Below, in pieces: positions 1 to 8,120 of a stretch of 64,000 nt of DNA; positions within the stretch are counted from its first letter, which is position 1; every line of letters starts with the position of its first letter. The stretch comes from Neoarius graeffei (taxonomy: Eukaryota > Chordata > Actinopteri > Siluriformes > Ariidae), in the NCBI RefSeq assembly GCF_027579695.1, contig NC_083570.1, forward strand, positions 101,069,963 through 101,133,962, given 5' to 3'. A model generated the notes under the pieces. It made no database searches, was not told the DNA's origin, and worked only from the letters and a program-made list of their open reading frames with translations. The translations under genes were made by a program, and so were the position numbers.

Positions 1-440
1 ACGACATTAATCAACATTAATAAATCACGAGAGGTTGATAAAATCACAGAAACGATGGCGCGTTGTTGTGTTTTCATTAAAAATAAATAAATACAGAAAA
101 TAGTTCCCTTCTTCTGCACGCGCTCGCAAAGCTGCAGGTGAGACGTGTTTCTGTTCCAAGCAACCGTCACCATAGCAACATCGGAACCAGACTCAGAAGC
201 AGAATTCCTTGATTGTGCACAATTATTTGAAATTATTGTTTATTCCCCTTAACAATTCATATAACTTGTATTCATATAGTCTCAGTGTTACCCAGCTGTA
301 ATTTCGGTCATTGTTTGTTTTTGTGTGTGTTGCCCTTTAAGTGTTACGACGATATCGTATTACGGTAGCTTTACGACTGCCGGCTTCTTTACGGCAGCGC
401 TCTGACTAGTGGGGCTCGCGAGCTCGGATGGTCACAGCTA
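1..440. other. Unassigned sequence, no gene recognised
   Basis: This AT-rich stretch has no open frame that resembles a known protein and no repeat family I recognise. The only item worth marking is an RFX-type X-box at 166-179, listed separately. Around 345-415 there is a CpG-containing stretch unlike its surroundings. It could be flanking intergenic DNA or an old repeat. Confidence 0.5.
166..179 (+). promoter_or_regulatory. X-box-like RFX motif
   Basis: GTCACCATAGCAAC is two half-sites in near-inverted arrangement, close to the RFX consensus GTTGCCATGGCAAC. RFX factors bind such sites, often near ciliary gene promoters. No gene start is visible beside it, so function is only inferred from the motif; a chance match is possible. 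Confidence 0.35.
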
Positions 441-826
441 CAGCAGAGTTAACTTTTTTTCCAAAGTCTTTTTATTGACAAATAGAATCATACAATATTA
501 GTAATAATAATAAAAATAATAACTGTACCAAGGGCACAGTGGTATCTCATTTCCACACCTGAGGCCTTGGGGCAAAAGTCAAGGTCACAGAACTGAGAGA
601 AATGAGGCTACATGTCTGGAATCTGATGACAAAGTGAAAAGGATATAATACTTCCATGGTTAAAAATATCAACTAAGTTTCTATCTTTCACCAATTTCTT
701 GATGCAGGCCAGTGAAAAATATGCAGATCATTGATCTGACCTGTCAAGGTCACTCCAGGACAAAACCAATGTTCCCAAATGAAAGCCCATATATGAGTTC
801 CTATTCATGATTAATAGTAACTTTGG
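441..826. repeat. Unclassified interspersed sequence with AGGTCA motifs
   Basis: No coding potential is seen. The segment has repeated AAGGTCAC words, for example at about 576 and 748. The phrase near 575-602 resembles one near 2079-2107, so this is probably an old interspersed repeat also present at 1994-2254 and 2797-3110. I cannot name the family. Confidence 0.4.
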
Positions 827-1190
827 CCTTATCCATCCATCCATCCATTATCTGCAGGCAAGCTGGAGCCTATCCCAGCTGACTACGGGCGAAAGGCGGG
901 GTACACCCTGGACAAGTCGCCAGGTCATCACAGGGCTGACACATAGACACAGACAACCATTCATACTCACATTCACACCTACGGTCAATTTAGAGTCACC
1001 AGTTAACCTAACCTGCATGTCTTTGGACTGTGGGGGAAACCGGAGCACCCGGAGGAAACCCACGCGGACACGGGGAGAACATGCAAACTCCACACAGAAA
1101 GGCCCTCGCCGGCTGCTGGGCTCGAACCCAGGACCTTCTTGCTGTGAGGCGACAGTGCTAACCACTACACCACTGTGCCGCCCTTATGCC
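827..1190 (-). mobile_element. tRNA-derived SINE, full length, reverse orientation
   Basis: On the minus strand the head starts at about 1183 with GGCGGCACAGTGG. A Pol III A-box-like TGGTGTAGTGGTTAGC and a B-box GGTTCGAGCCC follow, then the conserved SINE body and a (TGGA)n tail ending at about 831. Imperfect CCTTATCC and CCTTATGCC at 827-834 and 1182-1190 may be the target-site duplication. Protein-like frames here on both strands are artefacts. Three related copies lie at 1276, 1621 and 6221. The type is widespread in ray-finned fish; I leave the family name open. Confidence 0.85.
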
Positions 1191-1210
1191 CTTATCTTGC
1201 TCTGTTTTTG

Positions 1211-1275
1211 AGATATAAGCCATTGAAAACATGTGACCTAATATTGACCTAGGTCAAACATCAGTAGGTTAAAAC
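1211..1275 (+). repeat. 65-bp direct duplication, copy 1
   Basis: The segment from AGATATAAGCC to GGTTAAAAC recurs at 1526-1590 with only a few substitutions. The two copies sit exactly on either side of the truncated SINE at 1276-1525. Each contains the everted palindrome TGACCTAGGTCA. Confidence 0.85.
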
Positions 1276-1525
1276 TCATCTCATCTCTAGCCGCTTTATC
1301 CTGTTCTACAGTGTCGCAGGCAAGCTGAAGCCTATCCCAGCTGACTACGGGTGAAAGGCGGGGTACACCCTGGACAAGTCGCCAGGTCATCACAGGGCTG
1401 ACACATAGACACAGACAACCATTCACACCTACGGTCAATTTAGAGTCACCAGTTAACCTAACCTGCATGTCTTTGGACTGTGGGGAAAACTGGAGCACCT
1501 GGAGGAAACCCACGCAGACACCGAC
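1276..1525 (-). mobile_element. tRNA-derived SINE, head-truncated copy
   Basis: The tail and body match the SINE at 827-1190, including TCATCTCATCTC at the tail end and the GTCCAAAGACATGCAGG-type body. The copy stops inside the body at about 1525, before the promoter boxes. The break falls exactly at the start of the second 65-bp duplicate, so it looks like a rearrangement junction rather than simple integration. It also lacks a short segment present in its neighbour (the repeated CATTCATACTCACATTC part). Confidence 0.8.
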
Positions 1526-1590
1526 AGATATAAGCCATTGAAAATATGTGACCTAATATTGACCTAGGTCAAAGGTCAATAGGTTAAAAC
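1526..1590 (+). repeat. 65-bp direct duplication, copy 2
   Basis: Second copy of the 1211-1275 segment, again carrying TGACCTAGGTCA (1560-1571). It is much longer than any SINE target-site duplication, so segmental duplication or unequal exchange is the better explanation. Confidence 0.8.
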
Positions 1591-1612
1591 AATAAATATT
1601 AATTAAAACATG

Positions 1613-1993
1613 GTTTTCTACGGGGCGGCACGGTGGTGTAGTGGTTAGCACTGTCGCCTCACAGCAAGAAGGTCCTGGGTTCGAGCCCAGTGGCCGGCAA
1701 GGGCCTTTCTGTGTGGAGTTTGCATGTTCTCCCCGTGTCCGTGTGGGTTTCCTCCTGGTGCTCTGGTTTCCCCCACAGTCCAAAGACATGCAGGTGGCTG
1801 TAAATTGACCGTAGGTGTGAATGTGAGTGTGAATGGTTGTTTGTCTCTGTGTCAGCCCTGTGATAACCTGGCGACTTGTCCAGGGTGTACCCTGCCTCTC
1901 GCCCATAGTCAGCTAGGATAGGCTCCAGCTTGCCTGCGACCCTGTAGAACAGGATAAGCGGCTACAGTTAATGGATGGATGGATGTTTTTCTA
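1613..1993 (+). mobile_element. tRNA-derived SINE, full length, forward orientation
   Basis: The element runs from about 1621 to 1984. The A-box lies near 1633-1646 and a perfect B-box GGTTCGAGCCC at 1678-1688. The tail is (ATGG)n. Flanking GTTTTCTA at 1613-1620 and GTTTTTCTA at 1985-1993 form a convincing target-site duplication, which supports L1/L2-style retroposition. The body is slightly divergent, with a small deletion where GGTTAACTGGTGACTC would be. Confidence 0.9.
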
Positions 1994-2254
1994 TAGCAAA
2001 GGAGCAAGGCTAGCTCAAAGACCATGAAAAATAGACAAAACTGACTTTTTTTGCTATAGAGTCACCTAATCAAGAAGTTCAAGGTCACATAACTCAGTGA
2101 AAATGGGTCAAATCGCTTAACAAATGCAAACTATTTTGAAGCCCCCTAAATAGGTTCTCCATACCCCATTTGGTGAAAATTCATGAAGAAATGAGGGAGG
2201 AGGAGCGATTTAACACATAAGGGGGATAATAATATTGCTTACAGTGGTTACAAT
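1994..2254. repeat. Unclassified interspersed sequence
   Basis: Non-coding sequence with AAGGTCAC at about 2079, similar in style to 441-826. It may be the left part of one old repeat that the LINE and microsatellite at 2256-2790 interrupt, with 2797-3110 as the right part. Confidence 0.35.
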
Positions 2255-2255
2255 G

Positions 2256-2332
<77 letters not shown>
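2256..2332 (+). repeat. Compound microsatellite (TC)n(CA)n
   Basis: About 12 TC units pass directly into about 26 CA units. It lies against the LINE tail at 2333. Confidence 0.97.
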
Positions 2333-2333
<1 letters not shown>

Positions 2334-2790
2334 GGTTTATATATTTATTCCATTTTCATACACTACTTCAATTCCTCATGCCATCAGACTCCTCAATTTG
2401 GACTGATTCTCACAGACTGTTGAACACACTACTCACACTGCGATCTTTGCACAGTGGACAATAATGCACTATTGCCTTACAATGTTTACAACGTCTCTCG
2501 TGCACACAAAGTTTATATTTATTTATTTCCTTTCATATACTACCTCAATATGCACACTCAACTCTGCACCTTAGGTTGCTTGTGCCTGCACTTTATATTG
2601 TTTGTGTCGTTTATTGTTTGTCTATTGTGTCATTTACTGTCTTGCACTTTATGTTGTTATATATAGACTTGTAGTCCTGTGATGTTTAATGTAGCACCAT
2701 GGTCCTGGAGAAACATAGTTTCGTTTTAACTGTGTACTGTACCAACTGTAGATGGTTGAAATGACAAATAAAAAGACTTTGACCTTGAAG
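2333..2790 (+). mobile_element. 3' end of an L2-type LINE
   Basis: At 2368-2406 the frame reads SIPHAIRLLNLD followed by TGA. This matches the usual C-terminus of L2-like reverse transcriptase proteins (IPHAIRLLN). A 3' UTR follows, with the fish L2-type ending GGTCCTGGAGAAACATAG, TGGTTGAAATGACAA, AATAAAAAG and a TTGAC-type tail. Only the last dozen or so codons of the large ORF remain, so this is a strongly 5'-truncated dead copy. The clade is by motif recognition; a related clade is possible. Confidence 0.75.
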
Positions 2791-2834
2791 TGACCTTAGA
2801 CCTTATTCCGGCAAAGGGTCAAGGTCAGAGGTCA
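2780..2834 (+). promoter_or_regulatory. Cluster of nuclear-receptor-like half-sites
   Basis: TGACCT repeats at 2780-2785 and 2791-2796 with a 5-bp gap (DR5 on the minus strand). GGGTCA at 2816-2821 abuts AGGTCA at 2822-2827, and another AGGTCA follows after 1 bp at 2829-2834 (DR1). DR5 and DR1 are the classic layouts for RAR/RXR and for PPAR/RXR or HNF4. The sites lie in mobile-element DNA, so activity is only a possibility. Confidence 0.4.
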
Positions 2835-3110
2835 AATGAGTGCAAAAAAGTATTAAGGTATAAGGGCAATATAAGATGGCATGAAAGAATTTTGTCTAGC
2901 TTGTCCTGGTACTGTAGCAGGTGGTTCCATTCATAGGTATTCCTGAAAAATTTATGACGTCATAACATGACGTAATGACATCATGTGACGTCATACATGA
3001 TATGGACATCAGAGATGCTTACTACCTATATGTGCACCAAGTTTCATCCAGATATCTTGAAACCTGAGAAATGAGCAAGAAATGACCCTTATCTAACTAC
3101 TACTACGACG
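2797..3110. other. Non-coding segment with CRE-like palindromes
   Basis: There is no coding signal. TGACGTCA occurs at 2955-2962 and 2986-2993, with TGACGTAA at 2968-2975 and TGACATCA at 2976-2983 between them. TGACGTCA is the CREB/ATF site. The adjoining phrase CACCAAGTTTCATCCAG is common in old fish repeats, so I read the cluster as repeat-derived. Confidence 0.4.
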
Positions 3111-3152
3111 TGTACACTAAACCTAAGCAAGTTCAAGATCAGTGGAAATGGG

Positions 3153-3310
3153 ATAATAATAACAATAACACCAACAATAACATCATCAACAACAACAACA
3201 ATGATAATAATATCGTTGTTGTTGTTCGTGGTATTATTATGATTATTATTATTATTATTATTATTAATAACACCACCACCAGCAACAACAACAACAATAA
3301 TAATAATAAT
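3153..3310 (+). repeat. Mixed AAC/AAT/ATT microsatellite
   Basis: Runs of AAC and AAT alternate with their complements: AACAACAACAAC at about 3187-3201 faces GTTGTTGTTGTT at 3215-3226, and ATT runs face AAT runs. The segment could fold into hairpins. Its right end was the TA target of the Tc1 element, because AAT units resume at 6186. Apparent poly-N or poly-V proteins here are artefacts. Confidence 0.9.
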
Positions 3311-3480
3311 ACAACCCCGATTCCAAAAAAGTTGGGACAAAGTACAAATTGTAAATAAAAACGGAATGCAATGATGTGGAAGTTTCAAAATTCCATATTT
3401 TATTCAGAATAGAACATAGATGACATATCAAATGTTTAAACTGAGAAAAATTATCATTTAAAGAGAAAAATTAGTTGATT

Positions 3481-4607
3481 TTAAATTTTATGACAACAAC
3501 ACATCTCAAAAAATTTGGGACAAGGCCATGTTTCCCACTGTGAGACATCCCCTTTTCTCTTTACAACAGTCTGTAAACGTCTGGGGACTGAGGAGACAAG
3601 TTGCTCAAGTTTAGGGATAGGAATGTTAACCCATTCTTGTCTAATGTAGGATTCTAGTTGCTCAACTGTCTTAGGTCTTTTTTTGTCGTATCTTCCGTTT
3701 TATGATGCGCCAAATGTTTTCTATGGGTGACAGATCTGGACTGCAGGCTGGCCAGTTCAGTACCCGGACCCTTCTTCTACGTAGCCATGATGCTGTAATT
3801 GATGCAGTATGTGGTTTGGCATTGTCATGTTGGAAAATGCAAGGTCTTCCCTGAAAGAGACGTCGTCTGGATGGGAGCATATGTTGCTCTAGAACCTGGA
3901 TATACCTTTCAGCATTGATGGTGTCTTTCCAGATGTGTAAGCTGCCCATGCCACACGCACTAATGCAACCCCATACCATCAGAGATGCAGGCTTCTGAAC
4001 TGAGCGCTGATAACAACTTGGGTCGTCCTTCTCCTCTTCAGTCCGAATGACACGGCGTCCCTGATTTCCAAAAAGAACTTCAAATTTTGATTCGTCTGAC
4101 CACAGAACAGTTTTCCACTTTGCCACAGTCCATTTTAAATGAGCCTTGGCCCAGAGAAGACGTCTGCGCTTCTGGATCATGTTTAGATACGGCTTCTTCT
4201 TTGAACTATAGAGTTTTAGCTGGCAACGGCGGATGGCACGGTGAATTGTGTTCACAGATAATGTTCTCTGGAAATATTCCTGAACCCATTTTGTGATTTC
4301 CAATACAGAAGCATGCCTGTGTGATGCACTGCCGTCTAAGGGCCTGAAGATCATGGCCACCCAGTATGGTTTTCCGGCCTTGACCCTTACGCACAGAGAT
4401 TCTTCCAGATTCTCTGAATCTTTTGATGATATTATGCACTGTAGATGATGATATGTTCAAACTCTTTGCAATTTTACACTGTCGAACTCCTTTCTGATAT
4501 TGCTCCACTATTTGTCGGCGCAGAATTAGGGGGATTGGTGATCCTCTTCCCATCTTTACTTCTGAGAGCTGTTGCCACTCCAAGATGCTCTTTTTATACC
4601 CAGTCAT
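3481..4607 (-). pseudogene. Tc1-family DD34E transposase, frameshifted
   Basis: A Tc1 transposase cuts the element at its inverted repeats and pastes it at TA sites. An N-terminal piece (4607 down to about 4320, with a likely start at 4553, MGRGSPIPL) holds the helix-turn-helix ([19 protein letters not shown]). The catalytic part continues in another frame from about 4330 to 3671. It shows LWSDESKF (Asp 89 of the 229-residue frame), [11 protein letters not shown] (Asp 179) and [11 protein letters not shown] (Glu 214). There are 34 residues between the second Asp and the Glu, the DD34E signature. A second shift at the seven-T run 3678-3684 moves the last 65 or so residues to a third frame, which reaches a stop at 3481-3483 inside the inverted repeat. 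With at least two frameshifts it cannot make an active enzyme. Confidence 0.92.
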
Positions 4608-5011
4608 GTTAATGACCTATTGCCAATTGACCTAATGAGTTGCAATTTGGTCCTCCAGCTGTTCCTTTTTTGTACCTTTAACTTTTCCAGCCTCTTATGG
4701 CCCTTTTCCACTACCCTTTTTCAGCTCACTTCAGCTCGCTTCAGCTCACTTCAGCCCGACACGGCTCGCGTTTCGACTACCTCAGAGCAGCACGACTCAG
4801 CTCGCTTCAGCCCTACTCAGCACCCAAAACTCGCACTGTTTTGGAGTGGGGCTAAAGCGAGCCAAACCGTGCCGAGTGAGGTTGGGGGCGTGAGCAGACA
4901 CTCCCCTGTGCACTGATTGGTGAGGAGGAGTGTCCTCACATGCCCACACACGCCCCGCGAGCGCGCTGGGATCTGTAAACACCGCAAACCCGGAAGAATA
5001 ATAATTACGAA

Positions 5012-5140
5012 TTACGAGAATTTCTGAAGCCTTATGCGCCTCGCCTCATCTATACGCTCTTGCCAGTATCTGTTGGCGTTGTCGGTGACAACAAGCCACA
5101 GCACCAAGACCAGCAATACTAACGACTCCATGTCCTCCAT
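5012..5140 (-). CDS. Short leucine-rich frame inside the Harbinger-like element
   Basis: A 42-residue frame starts at an ATG (5140-5138) and ends in TAA at 5014-5012. It begins MEDMESLVLLVLVLWLVV and continues with a charged stretch (YWQERIDEARRIR). A leucine-rich start followed by basic residues could be the stub of an element protein, but similarity to any family is unproven. The opposite strand has a longer overlapping frame (5034-5333) with no recognisable content. It may be pure chance. Confidence 0.25.
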   Translation of the reverse strand: MEDMESLVLLVLVLWLVVTDNANRYWQERIDEARRIRLQKFS

Positions 5141-5242
5141 GTTTATTGTTTACTATCCGGGGCGTGAGACTACCGCTGAAAAGATCACTGAATCAGTGAC
5201 ATACAGAGCATCGTGGACAAGTTCGCGGAGCGCAAGGCTCGT

Positions 5243-5408
5243 CGTATGCCCTTCAAATAATGCGCGCAGTAGGCTATTGATGTTTTATTATGAGCCATGT
5301 ACAGTATGTCGCCTAATGTTTTTTTGTTTCTGAGTTACATGTTCGTTTGAAGGACTTAATGTACAAAATAACATAGTTGCACCCCGTAGTGTTGAAATTG
5401 GTAAACAC
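5243..5408 (+). repeat. Internal 165-bp direct duplication, copy 1
   Basis: The segment from CGTATGCCCTTCAAATAA to GTAAACAC recurs at 5489-5651 with few differences (for example small indels near the GTACAGTATGTCGCC stretch). Both copies lie inside the Harbinger-like element. Confidence 0.9.
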
Positions 5409-5488
5409 AGTGCATTCAGTGAGGTTTGCACCGCCCTCCTTTTATTTCGGACTCTTCCTGTCACCGTTGCAACCTCTGAGCGCTCATT

Positions 5489-5651
5489 CGTATGCCCTTC
5501 AAATAATGTGCGCAGTATAGGCTATTGATGTTTTATTATGAGCCATGTACAGTATCCTAATGTTTTTTGTTTCTGAGTTACATGTTCGTTTGAAGGACTT
5601 GATGTACTAAATAACATAGTTGCACCCGGTAGTGTTGAAATTGGTAAACAC
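5489..5651 (+). repeat. Internal 165-bp direct duplication, copy 2
   Basis: Second copy of 5243-5408, separated from it by about 80 bp. Tandem duplication within the transposon is the simplest origin. Confidence 0.9.
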
Positions 5652-6183
5652 CGCAGTTGCGGACATTTTGTAACCTAAAATGATGTTATGATAAGCTTTA
5701 ATAAAGGGCCCGGTCATTTGCCCCGCCCCCGGCCCGGCTCTGACTTGTTCCGCCACTGTCACTGATGTCACTGTTTGCGCTGCTTAACGACATCACGTGA
5801 CGTCCACCCACTTTCGCTAACTCCACCCAATGTGTCCACCCACTTCCAGCCAGCACGGTTCAGCGCGGTTGTAGTCGAAATGCAACTTCAATAGCCCCGC
5901 TCAGCCCGACTCAGCTCGACTCAGCACGGCACGGCTCAGCCGCGTTTGTAGTGGAAAAGCGGCATTATTGCCCCTGTCCCAACTTTTTTGAGATGTGTTG
6001 CTGTCATGAAATTTCAAATGAGCCAATATTTGGCATGAAATTTCAAAATGTCTCACTTTCAACATTTGATATGTTGTCTATGTTCTATTGTGAATACAAT
6101 ATCAGTTTTTGAGATTTGTAAATTATTGCGTTCCGTTTTTATTTACAATTTGTACTTTGTCCCAACTTTTTTGGAATCAGGGT

Positions 6184-6185
<2 letters not shown>

Positions 6186-6220
<35 letters not shown>
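6186..6220 (+). repeat. (TAA)n microsatellite
   Basis: This continues the AAT run that ends at 3310 on the other side of the Tc1 element. It is also the landing site of the SINE at 6221, because TAA units resume at about 6598. Confidence 0.95.
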
Positions 6221-6597
6221 GGCGGCACGGTGGTGTAGTGGTTAGCGCTGTCGCCTCACAGCAAGAAGGTCCTGGGTTCGAGCCCCGGGGCCGGCGAGGG
6301 CCCTTCTGCGCGGAGTTTGCATGTTCTCCCCGTGTCCGCGTGGGTTTCCTCCGGGTGCTCCGGTTTCCCCCACAGTCCAAAGACATGCAGGTTAGGTTAA
6401 CTGGTGACTCTAAATTGAGCGTAGGTGTGAATGTGAGTGTGAATGGTTGTCTGTGTCTATGTGTCAGCCCTGTGATGACCTGGCGACTTGTCCAGGGTGT
6501 ACCCCGCCTTTCGCCCGTAGTCAGCTGGGATAGGCTCCAGCTTGCCTGCGACCCTGTAGAAGGATAAAGCGGCTAGAGATAATGAGATGAGATGAGA
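6221..6597 (+). mobile_element. tRNA-derived SINE, full length, well preserved
   Basis: The copy opens GGCGGCACGGTGGTGTAG, carries the A-box TGGTGTAGTGGTTAGC and the B-box GGTTCGAGCCC (6278-6288), and ends in a GATGA-type tail (TAATGAGATGAGATGAG). It is the best preserved of the four copies here. TAA microsatellite on both sides hides any exact target duplication. The 152-residue frame that crosses it is an artefact of the SINE. Confidence 0.92.
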
Positions 6598-6612
6598 TAA
6601 TAATAATAATAA
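6598..6612 (+). repeat. (TAA)n remnant
   Basis: Short TAA run between the SINE tail and the Penelope-like fragment. Confidence 0.85.
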
Positions 6613-7261
6613 ACTGTGGGTGGTAAAAGAGAGCAACTGGACTCGTTTGAAGATTCTTGAAGATGTTTCACCTCTCGTCCGAAAGGCTTCTTCAGTTCTG
6701 TTTGACTAATAGGGAGTATCAGGTATTTATCCTCTCATGGATGAAAAGCAATCCTAAGGTGTGGTTGAGTCATCCTGTTGGTGTGGGTCACTGGGAGCTG
6801 GGTGTGAACGGCCTAGAGAGTCGTGGGGTGATCAATGGGTTGTTGGTTCTCTCTGTCCTCCTGTGAGTCACTGAAAACAGCTGGGTTTTGGTGTGCATTC
6901 AGTTGTCTGGGAAGTGTGCCAAGGACAACCTACATTGTAGGTGGCTGATAAATGGTGTCTTAGGCCACGTTCACACTGCAGGCTGAAGTGACTCAAATCC
7001 GATCTTTTCGCCCATATGTGACCTGTATCCGATCTTTTATTGACAATATGAACGACACAGATCCGATTTTTTCAAATCCGACCCAGGCCGTTTGGATATG
7101 TGGTCCTAATTCCGATTCCTATCCGCTCTTTTCATATGCGACTTCAGTCTGAACCGCCAGGTCGCATTCATCTGACTTACACGTCATCAACAAGCCACAA
7201 ACGTCACTATTCTGCGCTGAAGTAGGCGGCGGGTCTCTCAAAAAAAGTTACAACAACATGG

Positions 7262-7647
7262 CGCATAATCACGGGCGCAGATAGAGGGGGGGACTCGTCC
7301 CACCCAGATTTAAATTCACCTCGTTTGGTCCCCCCCACTTATAGGGAGGAAAAAACGTCTATGCTGTCTTTCTTTGCATAAGGCAAACCTCACGTAAAAA
7401 TCAAAAGACTAATTACCATTCGGTTTATTGAGGTGCACAGCAGTGTATACATAGTTGCAACAACTCACATAAAACAAAGACTGATATTCGGTTGGTTGAG
7501 CTGCACAGACTGCACAGGTTGCGAGCTCGAGCTTGGTTGCTATGGTAACCCAAAACAAGTTTGACAGGCATATCGGGGTTGGGGTTGGTTTGCTGGCAGC
7601 TTTGTCCCCCCCAGTTCAAAAAACGTATCTGCGCCCCTGCGCATGAC
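7262..7647. mobile_element. hAT-like MITE, about 370 bp
   Basis: The element spans 7270-7639 with terminal repeats CACGGGCGCAGATA and the complement of TATCTGCGCCCCTG. The flanks CGCATAAT (7262-7269) and CGCATGAC (7640-7647) form an 8-bp target duplication with two mismatches. An 8-bp duplication and a CA(N)GGGGCG-like start fit the hAT superfamily. It has no coding capacity. It is the innermost member of a three-level nest. Confidence 0.7.
7536..7549 (+). promoter_or_regulatory. X-box-like RFX palindrome inside the hAT-like MITE
   Basis: GTTGCTATGGTAAC differs from the RFX palindrome GTTGCCATGGCAAC at two symmetrical positions. If it is common to the MITE family, the element would spread RFX sites. 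Binding is not shown. Confidence 0.35.
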
Positions 7648-8120
7648 ATCAATGCGAGGGACGCTTCGGGCTGTGAAGGTTCTGAATCTTCTCAATGGAA
7701 GGACGCAGAGGTTAGGGAGCTGATTTCCATTTGGGGGGATGCAGCTATTCAAGCTAGATCGGATGGGTCATACCGCAACCGGGCGGTTTTACTTCCGTAA
7801 ACACTGGCCATGCTCACTGCGTGTGATGTCGTCATATCCTGCAATGCACATGCGGAACACTTTTAGGTCGCTTTTCGTTCATACTGAGGATCACATACAA
7901 GTCGCATATATTTGTTAATGTGAACGACCTCACAAAAAAATCGGATTTCACAAAAAAATCGGAATTGAGCATTAAGCCTTGCAGTGTGAACGTAGCGTTA
8001 GACCACCACCTCTGTTCAGTGATGGCCATTCCAGGTTGACAAAAATGGCTTCTTTAACTCCTCGCTCATACCAACGATCCTCTCTGGCTAAAATGTGTAT
8101 GTTGCAATCCTGAAATGAGT

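Larger units (their letters stand above)
4698..5964. mobile_element. PIF/Harbinger-like DNA transposon nested in the Tc1 element
   Basis: The ends are TGGCCCTTTTCCACTAC and the complement of GTAGTGGAAAAGCGGCA, an inverted repeat of about 17 bp. TTA lies on each side (4695-4697, 5965-5967). Removing the element with one TTA rejoins the Tc1 sequence smoothly. A 3-bp TTA/TAA duplication is typical of PIF/Harbinger. Next to both ends are clusters of CAGCTC/CAGCCC/CGGCTC words (4725-4810 and 5895-5945), as expected of subterminal transposase-binding repeats. No transposase is present, so the copy is non-autonomous. Confidence 0.75.
3312..6185 (-). mobile_element. Tc1/mariner element with long inverted repeats, carrying a nested insertion
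   Basis: The ends match as inverted repeats of about 210 bp (3312-3527 and 5972-6185), beginning CAACCCCGATTCC on the left and TAACCCTGATTCC on the complement of the right. A TA lies outside each end (3310-3311, 6186-6187). Each repeat carries the AAAAAAGTTGGGACA-like word twice, near its outer and inner edge, which is the IR/DR arrangement known from Sleeping Beauty-type Tc1 elements. It encodes a broken transposase on the minus strand and is interrupted at 4698-5964. Without that insertion it is about 1.6 kb, the normal Tc1 size. Confidence 0.93.
7258..7800 (+). pseudogene. Myb/SANT-like protein remnant of the Harbinger-like element
   Basis: Harbinger elements often encode a second protein with a Myb/SANT-like DNA-binding domain that helps the transposase. 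The frame starts at ATG 7258-7260 in the context ACAACATGG. The hAT-like MITE at 7270-7639 breaks it after three codons. It resumes at about 7648 and ends at TAA 7798-7800. The visible part includes SSQWKDAEVRELISIWGD and IQARSDGSYRN, matching the tryptophan-anchored first helices of this domain (WxxxEVRxLIxIW). The rest of the domain is deleted, so the gene is dead. Confidence 0.65.
6963..7997. mobile_element. PIF/Harbinger-like DNA transposon nested in the Penelope-like fragment
   Basis: The ends GGCCACGTTCACACTGCA and the complement of TGCAGTGTGAACGTAGCG form inverted repeats. TTA sits on both sides (6960-6962, 7998-8000). Excising the element with one TTA restores the Penelope-like reading frame exactly. 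ATCCGAT/ATCGGAT-type words recur near both ends. It carries a Myb/SANT-like remnant and is itself interrupted by a hAT-like MITE. Confidence 0.8.

Noticed and set aside
807..1211. 134-codon frame and its antisense partner
   Set aside because: Both lie on the SINE at 827-1190; the same peptides recur at each SINE copy.
1622..1700. Functional tRNA gene
   Set aside because: The A- and B-box resemblance comes from the SINE head; the sequence does not fold as a full cloverleaf and continues into the SINE body.
3089..3388. Asn-rich and Ile/Val-rich frames
   Set aside because: Translations of the AAC/AAT microsatellite plus the Tc1 terminal repeat.
5034..5333. 99-codon frame inside the Harbinger-like element
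   Set aside because: No recognisable domain, overlaps an antisense frame, and crosses the start of the internal duplication.
6109..6567. 152-codon frame crossing the Tc1 end, microsatellite and SINE
   Set aside because: It spans three unrelated repeats and includes a poly-Asn tract from the microsatellite.
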